Of a DNA stretch of 64,000 nucleotides, positions 33,798 to 42,254 are shown piece by piece. The position numbers and the translations under genes were made by a program. Within the stretch, counting starts at the first letter, position 1. Every line of letters begins with the position of its first letter. The DNA is from Paenibacillus lemnae. GTDB lineage: Bacteria > Bacillota > Bacilli > Paenibacillales > Paenibacillaceae. Below the pieces are notes generated by a model. The model was not told the DNA's origin and made no database searches. It worked only from the letters and a program-made list of their open reading frames with translations. Location: NCBI RefSeq assembly GCF_012933385.1, contig NZ_JABBPN010000020.1:1-64000 (forward strand), given 5' to 3'.

Positions 33798-34511
33798 TTA
33801 ATAATCCTCCCAAGTGTTTGATTTCAAATATTTGCGGCAGATGACGTATTTCGAAGCGGACTGCTTCTGCAGTCCCTCCATCTGAACCGCGGCACGAATA
33901 TATTCCGGCAGGTAATCGTCATATTTGACCTCCAGAATCATCAGGTCTTCATCCAGAGCCCGGATAGACGTCAGGTCCTTGTTGAAGATATCTGTCTGAT
34001 GAAGGCCCGTGCGAAGCTCCTTGTCGAACGTTATCCGGACATTTCCGTGTGTGTACACATACGGCTCCCGGACATAGTCCACAATGACTTTCGGAGCAAG
34101 GCGTCGATGCTTCATCTGGTGATACATCTCCATCAGCAGCGGCTTGTCCGGCACATACAGAACCTCGAGATTTCCCTGCAGGATTTGTTCGTACATCTCC
34201 CGAGTAATCGGTTCTTTCACTTTGGCAATGTAGTCGCGCATCTTTATTTTTTTCTCCAGATGAATCACGTTATCGCTGATGTTGTAGATCCGGATGCGGT
34301 ACTTCGCGCGTCTTGCAATCCCCCCCAGCTTCTCGTGAAGTGCCGTGTTGTCCATGTCATCGAAATACAGGCTGCGGATATGATACTCCCCCGTGCTTCC
34401 AACATGCTGATCCTGAGCAATCAATGATCTCAGCCTGGTCGACATGACGTGATGCTGATGGCGATTGATGAAAAACTTCAGCTCATTGCGGTATTTCAAT
34501 GTCTGATTCAT
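33798..34511 (-). CDS. VTC-domain polyphosphate polymerase-like protein
   Basis: A 237-residue cytoplasmic protein made almost entirely of a VTC domain, the tunnel fold that in yeast Vtc4 makes polyphosphate from ATP. Typical elements are RNELKFFI at the start, the basic strand RAKYRIRIYN, EKKIKMRDY, and the closing LEVKYDDYLPEYI, whose Glu binds metal. Bacterial members are linked to CotH and DUF4956 genes as here. The product may be polyphosphate or another triphosphate-derived metabolite. The start is ATG with GGGGGAGCC upstream. It is the first gene of the operon. Confidence 0.88.
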   Translation of the reverse strand: MNQTLKYRNELKFFINRHQHHVMSTRLRSLIAQDQHVGSTGEYHIRSLYFDDMDNTALHEKLGGIARRAKYRIRIYNISDNVIHLEKKIKMRDYIAKVKEPITREMYEQILQGNLEVLYVPDKPLLMEMYHQMKHRRLAPKVIVDYVREPYVYTHGNVRITFDKELRTGLHQTDIFNKDLTSIRALDEDLMILEVKYDDYLPEYIRAAVQMEGLQKQSASKYVICRKYLKSNTWEDY

Positions 34512-34567
34512 CCGTCAGGCTCCCCCTATAATTCCATATTCCCGTCCGTTGTTCGGGTACATTTCGA

Positions 34568-34573
34568 ATTATA
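34568..34573 (-). promoter_or_regulatory. Possible -10 element of the VTC operon
   Basis: A perfect TATAAT lies 57 bases upstream of the VTC start. No clear -35 is seen at proper spacing. Confidence 0.35.
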
Positions 34574-34632
34574 GGCGCTGAATCTGATATCTATCTGAAA
34601 AAGGGCTGAATGTTAGCTGAAGGTTTCCTGCA

Positions 34633-34674
34633 CAAAAAAAAGCAGATATCCGCTGCAAACGGCATACCTGCTTT
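34633..34674 (-). terminator. Terminator of the 62-residue membrane protein gene
   Basis: On the minus strand AAAGCAGGTAT pairs with ATATCTGCTTT, followed by eight T. Confidence 0.88.
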
Positions 34675-34740
34675 ACTCTCTGACACTATATTCAAATTCG
34701 TTGTCGACCCTCGGGCCGATTCCCATGAAAATACCTGCCT

Positions 34741-34929
34741 TTATTTGCGGCGATGCTTGGTGATCCGGGTGTACATGATAAGTGCAGTAATCATCATCGC
34801 TATAAAACCAAGGCTTTCTGCATTTTCTCGATTCATTCCGAACAGCATACACAGATTTGTAACCAGGCTGTTCGTTAAAACCGCCGTCAAGATCAGCATG
34901 ATCGGCCGCCACACGTTATACCTTTTCAT
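34741..34929 (-). CDS. Small two-helix membrane protein, unknown function
   Basis: A 62-residue hydrophobic protein with two predicted helices (about residues 9-30 and 40-57) and basic ends (MKRYNVWR and KHRRK). I do not recognise the family. An in-frame ATG at 34986 overlaps the TATAAT of the promoter and cannot be in the transcript, so the ATG at 34929 is chosen; its ribosome site is weak. A clear promoter and a strong terminator bracket the gene. Confidence 0.65.
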   Translation of the reverse strand: MKRYNVWRPIMLILTAVLTNSLVTNLCMLFGMNRENAESLGFIAMMITALIMYTRITKHRRK

Positions 34930-34984
34930 CTTCTTAAGACCCACTCCCGACTGAAACCTTCTAGCATGGTTTGAATTCAGTGCC

Positions 34985-34993
34985 ATTATATCA
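34985..34993 (-). promoter_or_regulatory. Extended -10 promoter of the small membrane protein
   Basis: TGATATAAT is a perfect extended -10 element (TGnTATAAT). It covers the first candidate start codon, which shows that translation must begin further in. Confidence 0.6.
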
Positions 34994-35073
34994 TAAAAAG
35001 GGTGCGCTTACATTGCAGGGCCACCTCATGCTGGTGGCTTTCAGTGAAAATCAGATTGACTATGGATCGATAC

Positions 35074-36138
35074 TCAGCCCAATTTCTGGCCGCAGTTCGG
35101 ACAGAAATTGGCCCCTTCATTTCGGGCACCGCAGTTCGGGCAGAAATTCGGCTTCTTGGAGCCTTCACCGGCATCGGATGAGGCAGAAGACCCTCCAGAT
35201 GATCCCTGCTGTCCCTGCCCGCCTGCAGAGGACCCTTCTTGCTGTCCTTGTCCGCTCGGAGATTGGCCCTGCTGCTGTTGATTCTGCTGCTGACCCTGGT
35301 TCATGTTCTTCATCATTTCTTGAGCCATATTCATGCCCATCATCATACCAGCCATGTCGGAAGCTGCACCGCCACCCTGTACCTTGCCGGAGGCAATCCC
35401 GTCGGTCATGCTGACCTGCTGGTATTTCTGCAGATTGCCGATCATCTCATGGGAAGCAGTCTTGGTGATCATGTCCTGGATTTCCTTCGGATAATTAAAG
35501 CTCATGACCTGGAAGCCTGTAATGGTAATCCCGTTATCCATAAGCTCCATATCCAGATCCTCGCGGATTCCCCGGGCAATATCGGATGCATTGGCCTGGA
35601 GATTGAACATATCCTTACCCTCACGGCTGATCCACTTCATGAGCAGCTGATCCAGTACCGAGGTAATGCGGATTTTGACATCCTCCACCAGATAGCTGTT
35701 CTTCACGCCAGCAATTTTATCAATCAGGGTTACATAATCGCTGACTTTAAAGTTAAATGTGCCGTTGGCACGGATTGGCATACCGCCTGGAAGCTGCGGA
35801 GTCGGAATCAGCACCGGATTCTGTGTTCCCCAGCGGACCGTGAATTCCTTCGTGTTCACAAACAGCACTTCTACACGCATTCCGCTATTGAACCCGAACT
35901 TGAACCCCTTCAGAGTAGACAGAAACGGGATAATATCCGATTCGATATTGAAGGTGCCGTCCTCTTCAAACACGCCTTCAATCTTGCCGTTATTTATGAA
36001 GATAGCATCCTGTCCCGGACGTATAACCAGCTTACTCCCTTTCTTGATTTCCCGATTGCTCCACTTCCAGAAGATCATATCATCTCTAAATTCTTCCCAT
36101 TCCACCACATTAGCAAATTGATTCCTGAAAAATCCCAT
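35074..36138 (-). CDS. ydjI: SPFH-domain protein with C-terminal zinc ribbons (YdjI type)
   Basis: A 354-residue protein, the last gene of a pspA-ydjG-ydjH-ydjI operon. An SPFH/band-7-like domain (about residues 25-240) is followed by a Met-rich segment, a Gln/Gly/Ser-rich linker, and two short zinc ribbons at the end (CPNCGARNEGANFCPNCG). The SPFH part should oligomerise at the membrane and help recruit PspA. The start at 36138 has AAGGGG upstream; the frame is open 95 codons further but only as an overlap with ydjH. The operon in B. subtilis belongs to the sigma-W envelope-stress regulon. Confidence 0.88.
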   Translation of the reverse strand: MGFFRNQFANVVEWEEFRDDMIFWKWSNREIKKGSKLVIRPGQDAIFINNGKIEGVFEEDGTFNIESDIIPFLSTLKGFKFGFNSGMRVEVLFVNTKEFTVRWGTQNPVLIPTPQLPGGMPIRANGTFNFKVSDYVTLIDKIAGVKNSYLVEDVKIRITSVLDQLLMKWISREGKDMFNLQANASDIARGIREDLDMELMDNGITITGFQVMSFNYPKEIQDMITKTASHEMIGNLQKYQQVSMTDGIASGKVQGGGAASDMAGMMMGMNMAQEMMKNMNQGQQQNQQQQGQSPSGQGQQEGSSAGGQGQQGSSGGSSASSDAGEGSKKPNFCPNCGARNEGANFCPNCGQKLG

Positions 36139-36164
36139 GATTGTATTACCCCTTTCTATGCTTG

Positions 36165-37040
36165 CTAGAATGAACCCCGGCTGCCGCTGTGCGAATGACC
36201 ACCTCTTGTGGTACCGCCTCCGCCGCCCGAGCCGCCATTGTTCTTTGGAATTTTCGTTTTCGTTACGGTCGTCCGTAAATATTGGTCCCGGCGGTCCACA
36301 ACACTGCTCGTACTCTGATCTTCGTAAGTACGTCCATTGACCGTGACACGTCCGCCTGACCGGTAGGCCATAAATCCGACGACGGCTGCCCCGATGGCTG
36401 CCGAAATCCCCAGCTGGAACCATACGTTAAACAATATATTGTCCGGGTTCACATTGGAATTGCTGCCGCCTGAGTAATTACCATTTCCGGTTCCAGGGTT
36501 CGAGCTGTAGCCCGTGCCGTTACCAGAGTCCCGGTTCTCATTAGGATCGATGTCGAGATAACGATGCGCTTCCCGGATATATGTTTCAAACGCATCTGCG
36601 TAATTACCCTCTGACAAGTCGGGCGTAATCGTGCTGCGAATCTGGTCCAGGCGGCTGTCGTCCAAATACTCCATCGCTTTATAAAATCCGATCAAATCCA
36701 CCTCGCGGTTTCGCATATCCATCGTTAGAATAACGGTGTTCCCATGAGGCTTATCGTAACCCGGTGCCTGTTCATCATAGAAATCCTGCGTGTACCTCCT
36801 CACATCCTGATTCTCCGGGTTATCCGTCGTCAGAATCATAATGTCCGTTTCCCGTTCAGCCCCCAGCTCATTGGCAAGGGTACTTAAGCGCTCATATTCG
36901 CTGAAATCCAGCAAACCCGCTTCATCAAAAATGAGCTGCTTATTCTGTACCGGATCAGCCGGCTCTGCCATGACGGCAGCAGGCAGCGCCAAAACAAGCA
37001 CCATCAGCAGCAGGGTTACAATTTTTCGCATACGTATCAC
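36165..37040 (-). CDS. ydjH: TPM-domain membrane protein (YdjH type)
   Basis: A 291-residue exported membrane protein. A signal peptide (about residues 1-25, ending VMAEP) precedes a TPM domain (about 35-165) with DEAGLLDFSEYERL and DIMILTTDN. A Gly/Asn/Ser linker, one transmembrane helix (about 205-225) and a Gly/Ser/His-rich tail follow. The start is GTG at 37040 with GGGGGGTGG six bases ahead, and it overlaps the ydjG stop by four bases, so it is translationally coupled. Its molecular role is not established beyond the stress operon. Confidence 0.87.
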   Translation of the reverse strand: MIRMRKIVTLLLMVLVLALPAAVMAEPADPVQNKQLIFDEAGLLDFSEYERLSTLANELGAERETDIMILTTDNPENQDVRRYTQDFYDEQAPGYDKPHGNTVILTMDMRNREVDLIGFYKAMEYLDDSRLDQIRSTITPDLSEGNYADAFETYIREAHRYLDIDPNENRDSGNGTGYSSNPGTGNGNYSGGSNSNVNPDNILFNVWFQLGISAAIGAAVVGFMAYRSGGRVTVNGRTYEDQSTSSVVDRRDQYLRTTVTKTKIPKNNGGSGGGGGTTRGGHSHSGSRGSF

Positions 37041-38068
37041 CAGAATCCACCCCCCATACTCCAGGAAACCAGCTTCAGGGAGAAGAAGGAGACTCCGGCT
37101 ATTCCCGTAAACCAGGCTGCGACCTTGGCTTTGCTGATCGGCGGCTTCCCGACCACCTTGCCGGTCTGGCCGTTCATGGCAAAGGTGTGTTCCTTGTCTT
37201 TGAAATCATAATAAACCATCCATACCGGAAGAAGCACATAATCCGCCTGTTTCATGGTTGTATCGATCTGTTTGCCGCTGTAGCTGACACTGGTATATCC
37301 TGATACCGTTGAGGCAATATAGGAATCAATATAGCCGCTGATCTTGTCTTTCGCCCTCGGGAGCAGCTCCCGTTCGTCATAGCTGTATTTTTCCGCGATG
37401 TAGCCGGCAAGATAAGGTGTTTTGAATCCTTTAAGCTCTTCATAAGGAAAAGGTTCTAACTTATCCATCAGCTCATCGTCCATTTTCTTCGCTGCATCTA
37501 CCGGCAGCTTGACATAGTTCAGCCGGATTTTGCGGTACACATCATAATGCTGGGTTTCCGTATACCGGTAATCGCCACGGGTATAGGTTCTCACCTTTGT
37601 GGCCCGGGCATGAACCTCGACCCGGTTATGTAAATCGTAGAGCCAGAAAGGCACGTACATCCCGGTGATGCTCTTGATCCGGTCTGCCGTCATAAATCCG
37701 CGCGGCGTCAGGAGGCCTTTGCGGCACCATTTTTGAAATGCAGTCTCCGCCTCCTGCTTGCTGATGGCAAAAGGTATGACCTGCGCAGGTGCCAGCTTCC
37801 CGGAAATCCGGTCGCCAAGCACGACCGCCGAGCCGCAAAAGCTGCAGTTCGTCGCACTCGTCTGGCTGTCTGTGATCAGCACCGCTCCACAGCTGGTGCA
37901 CTGATATTCCTTCGCTTCATCCTCCGTAAATACCTGCTGGGTAAGGGGATCCTGAATCGTCTCAATATTGTCTTGTCTTCCGCAGCTGGGGCAGGACAGC
38001 ATCCCTGAGGTGCTGTCAAAATTCATACTGCTGCCGCAGTTAGGACATTTATATTCAATAACGGGCAT
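37037..38068 (-). CDS. ydjG: TFIIB-type zinc-ribbon membrane-associated protein (YdjG type)
   Basis: A 343-residue protein with two N-terminal zinc ribbons (CPNCG/CPSCG at about 8-30 and CTSCG/CSFCG at about 57-78), a long beta-rich middle with FWLYDLHNRVEV, and one hydrophobic segment near the C-terminus (about 318-337) that may anchor it in the membrane. It lies four bases after pspA in the same operon. Despite the ribbon name it has no helicase or transcription-factor domain. A role in the PspA/SPFH membrane assembly is inferred from linkage. Confidence 0.87.
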   Translation of the reverse strand: MPVIEYKCPNCGSSMNFDSTSGMLSCPSCGRQDNIETIQDPLTQQVFTEDEAKEYQCTSCGAVLITDSQTSATNCSFCGSAVVLGDRISGKLAPAQVIPFAISKQEAETAFQKWCRKGLLTPRGFMTADRIKSITGMYVPFWLYDLHNRVEVHARATKVRTYTRGDYRYTETQHYDVYRKIRLNYVKLPVDAAKKMDDELMDKLEPFPYEELKGFKTPYLAGYIAEKYSYDERELLPRAKDKISGYIDSYIASTVSGYTSVSYSGKQIDTTMKQADYVLLPVWMVYYDFKDKEHTFAMNGQTGKVVGKPPISKAKVAAWFTGIAGVSFFSLKLVSWSMGGGFW

Positions 38069-38072
38069 GACT

Positions 38073-38711
38073 TCACCTCAATTGCTCTGTACTGTTATGG
38101 GTCTGCTTCTTCAATTCTTCGAACAACTCATCCAGATCCGGCTCCTGGCTTCCGGCTCTCAGTTCTGCCATCGCTTCAGCTTCATACAAGGCGAGATCCG
38201 CTTTCTCCTCCATCGCGTCAAAAGCCGAGCTTGCGGCTCCTGTGGAGCCGGCTGCACTCTTCTGCTGCAGCTTGGCCGCAGCCATCCTGCTCTTTACTCT
38301 GGCATGGCGTGCCTCCAGATCGCGGACATCAGCTACCAGCTTTTCCTGAAGCTTTCTCATGTTTTCGGCATTAGCAGAAGCCTTATTGTAAGCCTCCTGA
38401 AGCTGTGCCAACTTCTGCTCCTGCTCTGCTTTCCGATCCAGAAACCTCAGCGCATTCTGCTCATTGCCTCCCTGTACAGACTTCTCGGCATAATTCTGAA
38501 GCTTCATGATCTCGGCTCTGCAATCGTCCAAGGCTCTCTTGGCCCTGCGCTCTTGTGCAAGCACCGCAGCCGCCACGGCTTTAATCTGGCCCAAATCGCT
38601 GCTCAATCTCTGCATATATTCCCGGACAGCCTTCTCCGGATCCTCCGCCTTGTCCATGACAGCATGAAAATTGCTTGCCATCAAATCTCTGAATCGTGAT
38701 AAGATTCCCAT
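38073..38711 (-). CDS. pspA: PspA/IM30-family membrane-stress protein
   Basis: A 212-residue almost entirely helical coiled-coil protein. The N-terminal amphipathic helix (GILSRFRDLMASNF) binds stressed membranes, and DKAEDPEKAVREYM is the family signature. PspA/IM30 assemblies protect and remodel the membrane. The start at 38711 has AAGGGAG nine bases ahead; a 20-codon upstream extension lacks a site. It is the first gene of the pspA-ydjGHI operon, preceded by an ECF-like -35 element. Confidence 0.92.
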   Translation of the reverse strand: MGILSRFRDLMASNFHAVMDKAEDPEKAVREYMQRLSSDLGQIKAVAAAVLAQERRAKRALDDCRAEIMKLQNYAEKSVQGGNEQNALRFLDRKAEQEQKLAQLQEAYNKASANAENMRKLQEKLVADVRDLEARHARVKSRMAAAKLQQKSAAGSTGAASSAFDAMEEKADLALYEAEAMAELRAGSQEPDLDELFEELKKQTHNSTEQLR

Positions 38712-38757
38712 GATGATGAACTCCCTTCCTTCCCGATCAAACGACATACTTTTATAA

Positions 38758-38784
38758 TACTTGAAAACCACGCCCGAGGTTTCA
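38758..38784 (-). promoter_or_regulatory. Possible sigma-W-like promoter of the pspA operon
   Basis: TGAAAC (38779-38784 on the minus strand) is followed after 17 bases by AGTA, three of four to the CGTA of sigma-W promoters. It lies about 47 bases ahead of the pspA start. The B. subtilis orthologous operon is sigma-W dependent. Confidence 0.4.
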
Positions 38785-38827
38785 CTTCAATTCAAACCCG
38801 GCTTCCCTGAACCACTTCTTCGCCTGT

Positions 38828-39460
38828 CTATGCTGTGTTCACCCGGTGCCTTGTGAGCCAGAGATAAATCAGCAGACCGACAATCGGCAGCATTCCAAGA
38901 CAGGCGATCATCGCCGAATAAGGCTGCCGCTTGGGATCCCGATAGATCCCGTACACCGACAATAGAACCAGAATGATAAAATCAATACTCATGACATGCA
39001 CAAACTGGGAGGAGGAAAAAGCTTCTCCATATGCCTGCAGGTCACCCATGAACAAACCATAACCGATCACAGCGAGGGTTCCGAGCATGAGCAGCACCAG
39101 GAACACTCCGGAACGTGCCAGCTTCAGCACCCAATGAGGCGCACGGCTTTGTCTGTAGGTCAGATCCTGGTCACGTTTCAAAATATAATACGGTATCAGC
39201 GCAAATGCGCCCAGCCCGAAGGCAGCCAAGGAGAACGGCCAAGCCGGAACATTGCCGTTGTCACTGCGCAGCAGCAGGCAGGCGAATGCCACCGGAAACA
39301 GACCAAGCAGTGAGAACATCGCCATCAGTGAAGCTTCATTAGATTGAAGGGTCACCAGATCCATAAACAACGGATCATCCCCGCTCCGTGCTCCCGGTGC
39401 CAGCCATAACGCATAACCAATAAAAGAAAACCACACGACAAGCCACAGTAAACGAGACAT
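38828..39460 (-). CDS. Membrane protein of unknown function
   Basis: A 210-residue protein with about six transmembrane helices and short loops; two loops hold basic clusters (KRDQDLTYRQ and RDPKRQPYS). I do not recognise a family. AAGGAGGG lies about seven bases before the ATG. It sits 117 bases upstream of pspA on the same strand and may be part of, or drive read-through into, the stress operon, although pspA has its own candidate promoter. Confidence 0.75.
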   Translation of the reverse strand: MSRLLWLVVWFSFIGYALWLAPGARSGDDPLFMDLVTLQSNEASLMAMFSLLGLFPVAFACLLLRSDNGNVPAWPFSLAAFGLGAFALIPYYILKRDQDLTYRQSRAPHWVLKLARSGVFLVLLMLGTLAVIGYGLFMGDLQAYGEAFSSSQFVHVMSIDFIILVLLSVYGIYRDPKRQPYSAMIACLGMLPIVGLLIYLWLTRHRVNTA

Positions 39461-39628
39461 CTACAGCCCTCCTTTTCTTCTATTTTATATTTTATATAGG
39501 ATACATGAAGATTCCACCCGCAGTGACTTCCCAGGTTTTTTAATCTTTTAAACCACACAGCCCTGTTCCAACCCGCCCATATATTTTCATAAAAATAAAA
39601 ATCTGCTTTCAGCCTGAACAATTGCACG

Positions 39629-39664
39629 TATAATAAAACTCAGAATACTTGGTTAACGCTTACA
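39629..39664 (+). promoter_or_regulatory. -10 element and cre-like site of the AraC regulator gene
   Basis: TATAAT at 39629-39634 is followed at 39651-39664 by GGTTAACGCTTACA, 12 of 14 to the cre consensus. CcpA bound just downstream of the start point would block transcription. The -35 is weak. Confidence 0.45.
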
Positions 39665-39686
39665 TAAGTGGAAGGGGGATTTGCTT

Positions 39687-41972
39687 ATGAGCCGGTTCTC
39701 AAAGGTGTTTCGCCGATTCCTGACTTCATACTTGCTGATTCTGATGATTCCCAGTCTGGCCGGGCATTTGTCTTACCGGGCGGCGATGGATGTGTCTGTG
39801 TCCAGTTCTATTGAAAGCAGCCTCTCGACATTGAAGCAGAGCAAGGAGATTCTTGAGCGCAGACTCATCGAAGTAGAAGGCTTCACCAAGCAGCTTGCCA
39901 TAAACCAGGATTTGAACAAACTGATGATCGGCAAGGAGGCAGAACGGCCAGCCCAGGTGTATGATTTGTGGAAAATGGCCCGTGACCTCAGTACATACAG
40001 CCAGACCAACGATTATCTTCAAAATTTTTACGTCTACTTTCATCAAAGTGATGTCATTCTTACCCCAGGCAGTGTGTACTATCGGCCTCATCATTTTTAC
40101 CAGATTCACCACTTTGACGGTTTGACCTATGAAGATTGGAAACAGGATGTTTTGATAACCAGTCATACCAGTGATATTTTACCGATGCGTTCCTTCACCC
40201 GCAACAAGGTGCCTTATAAAGCACTGGCCCTTGTTCAGTCCCTCCCTCTCAACAGCTTCAATAAACCCAAAGCTACCGTGGTCGTTCTCATTGAGGAGAA
40301 CAAAATCGCCAGTCAGCTCCAGGTGATGTCGAACCAGTACGGCGGTTGGGCATTCATCAAAGACAACGAAGGCCGCACCCTGGTCAACAGCGGGATCGAA
40401 ATGTCTGCCATTTCCGAGCTCAAGGGTATTCCGACCGGTGAAGATGGTGACATCAGCCGGATGGAAGACGGCACCCTGAAGCTGTCCATCGTCTCAGACC
40501 TGACAGGCTGGGTGTATACAGCAGGCATTCCGGAACAGGCGCTTTTGGTGAAAGCGAACCGCATCAAACATGTGACCTGGATCGTCACCTCCGCCGCTCT
40601 GGCCGCAGGTCTCCTGGCCGGGCTGCTGTTCGCGTACCGCAACAGCGTTCCGATCCATCGTCTTCTCCGCGTGGTGAAAGATCATGTGGGAGCGGATACG
40701 TCGAAGTCGCGCAACGAGTTTGACTTTCTGGCAGGCAATTTCACAACATTGATTACAGACAACAGGAAACTGGAACAGGAGCTGAATGAACAGCTGCCCC
40801 TGCTTCAGGATGCCTTTATCAAGCGTCTGCTGACAGGTGACTTCCAGTCTTCTCAAGAGATGGAGGCCGTATCGGCACAAACCGGCATCGAGCTGGACCA
40901 TCAGCCAGGATATGCCTGCCTGCTTCGGCTGAGCGGCTATGGCGGTGTAAACAGCGAAGAGATCGTCCAGGAGCTTCGTGTCGGCCGCTATGTGATTAAA
41001 CAGGCGCTAAAGAAACTGGATGACCGAATCTTGGCCACCGATTTCGGATCCGATAAACTTGCCCTGCTGCTTCCCGCAGGCATGACGGAAGAAGAAGGAA
41101 CCGGCAGCAGTTTTGACCGCATCTGCAAGGAATTCCTGCACGATGCCTATGAGCGCTATCGTCTATCTATGGATGCCGGCATCGGGGGGCGTTTCACTTC
41201 CGTCCGGGATATCAGCCGTTCCTTTGAAGAAGCACAGCAGGCACTTGCCTATGCCGCGCCGCATAAGGAGAGCCGCATTATCTGGTTCTCGGAAGCAAAC
41301 CGGGAAGCGGCGATGTATTATTACCCGCTAGATTCGGAACAGCGGATGATTAATGTGTTACGAGCCGGGGAGGCCGAAGAAGGCAAACGGCTGCTCAATC
41401 AGCTGCTGGAGCGGAACTTCACGGAACGGGAATTGTCGCTCGATATGAGGCAGCAGTTCGTTACAGAGCTGAAGGGAACACTGTTAAAGCTCATGGATCA
41501 GAAGGATTTCACCGATGCTTTCGCAGAGCAGGTACGTCATGCTGTAGGAAAAATTCAGCCGGCTGATGACATGACAATGTTAAAAAAATCCATTGAATCC
41601 GTAATCGATGAAATCTGCGGATATGTTGACTGCCGCAAAACGATCCGCGAACAGGAAACGGTGCAGGAGGTCATGGATGTTATCCATAAGCTGTACGGGA
41701 TGCCGGACCTGTCGTTGTACATGATCGCAGAAGAGGTCGGCAAGCCGGAAAAGTACATCTCTTCCCTGTTCAAAGAACATCAGGGCGAGAATCTGTTTGA
41801 TGTCGTCGAGCGGATCCGGATGAACCACGCTCAACACCTGCTTGGAGACAACCAGCTGACCATCGATGAAATCGCAGGGCTTGTCGGATATAACAGCGCC
41901 CATTCTTTCCGGCGCGCCTTCAAACGGGTGTGCGGCGTAACACCCAGTGTGTTTAGACAATCGTTACATTAG
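39687..41972 (+). CDS. Membrane-bound AraC-family regulator (YesS type) of the adjacent sugar importer
   Basis: A 761-residue one-protein sensor-regulator. Helix 1 (about residues 10-28), an extracellular Cache-like sensing region (about 30-290) and helix 2 (about 295-315) lead into a cytoplasmic part ending in two AraC helix-turn-helix motifs (SLYMIAEEVGKPEKYISSLF and a second starting LTIDEIAGLVGYNSAHSFRRAF). It has no receiver or kinase domain. It should sense an external sugar and switch on the following permease-permease-lipoprotein genes. The start is ATG at 39687, seven bases after AAGGGGGA; the TTG two codons earlier is too close. Confidence 0.9.
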   Translation: MSRFSKVFRRFLTSYLLILMIPSLAGHLSYRAAMDVSVSSSIESSLSTLKQSKEILERRLIEVEGFTKQLAINQDLNKLMIGKEAERPAQVYDLWKMARDLSTYSQTNDYLQNFYVYFHQSDVILTPGSVYYRPHHFYQIHHFDGLTYEDWKQDVLITSHTSDILPMRSFTRNKVPYKALALVQSLPLNSFNKPKATVVVLIEENKIASQLQVMSNQYGGWAFIKDNEGRTLVNSGIEMSAISELKGIPTGEDGDISRMEDGTLKLSIVSDLTGWVYTAGIPEQALLVKANRIKHVTWIVTSAALAAGLLAGLLFAYRNSVPIHRLLRVVKDHVGADTSKSRNEFDFLAGNFTTLITDNRKLEQELNEQLPLLQDAFIKRLLTGDFQSSQEMEAVSAQTGIELDHQPGYACLLRLSGYGGVNSEEIVQELRVGRYVIKQALKKLDDRILATDFGSDKLALLLPAGMTEEEGTGSSFDRICKEFLHDAYERYRLSMDAGIGGRFTSVRDISRSFEEAQQALAYAAPHKESRIIWFSEANREAAMYYYPLDSEQRMINVLRAGEAEEGKRLLNQLLERNFTERELSLDMRQQFVTELKGTLLKLMDQKDFTDAFAEQVRHAVGKIQPADDMTMLKKSIESVIDEICGYVDCRKTIREQETVQEVMDVIHKLYGMPDLSLYMIAEEVGKPEKYISSLFKEHQGENLFDVVERIRMNHAQHLLGDNQLTIDEIAGLVGYNSAHSFRRAFKRVCGVTPSVFRQSLH

Positions 41973-41980
41973 TCATCCTG

Positions 41981-42025
41981 TCCCCTGGTCAACACCGCCG
42001 ATTCATGCGGTCTCCTGCCAGGGGA
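41981..42025 (+). terminator. Probable terminator of the AraC regulator gene
   Basis: TCCCCTGG pairs with CCAGGGGA around an inner CCGC/GCGG stem. TTTGCTTGT follows, a moderate U tract. Confidence 0.6.
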
Positions 42026-42188
42026 TTTGCTTGTCCCTGTATAGGGGCAGACTCACATTTTTCGGGCAGCCGCAAAAAAATGAACACCTGAAAAAAACCA
42101 GTCATATCAAGCCTTCACACAAGATTGCATCATCCATTGTACGGTATCAGAAGAGGTGTACCTTTACGGTTCAGCCCCAAAAAATCTA

Positions 42189-42217
42189 TGATAACGGCAA
42201 TAAAGAAAGCGTTATCA
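42189..42217 (+). promoter_or_regulatory. cre site and inverted repeat before the sugar importer operon
   Basis: AGAAAGCGTTATCA (42204-42217) matches the cre consensus at 13 of 14 positions. It overlaps a perfect 8-bp inverted repeat, TGATAACG (42189) and CGTTATCA (42210), with a 13-base spacer, so the centres are two helical turns apart. Catabolite repression by CcpA is likely; the repeat could also seat the AraC regulator. Confidence 0.6.
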
Positions 42218-42254
42218 ATATGATGTGGCTCTACATGTATAAGGGGGGATTTTT

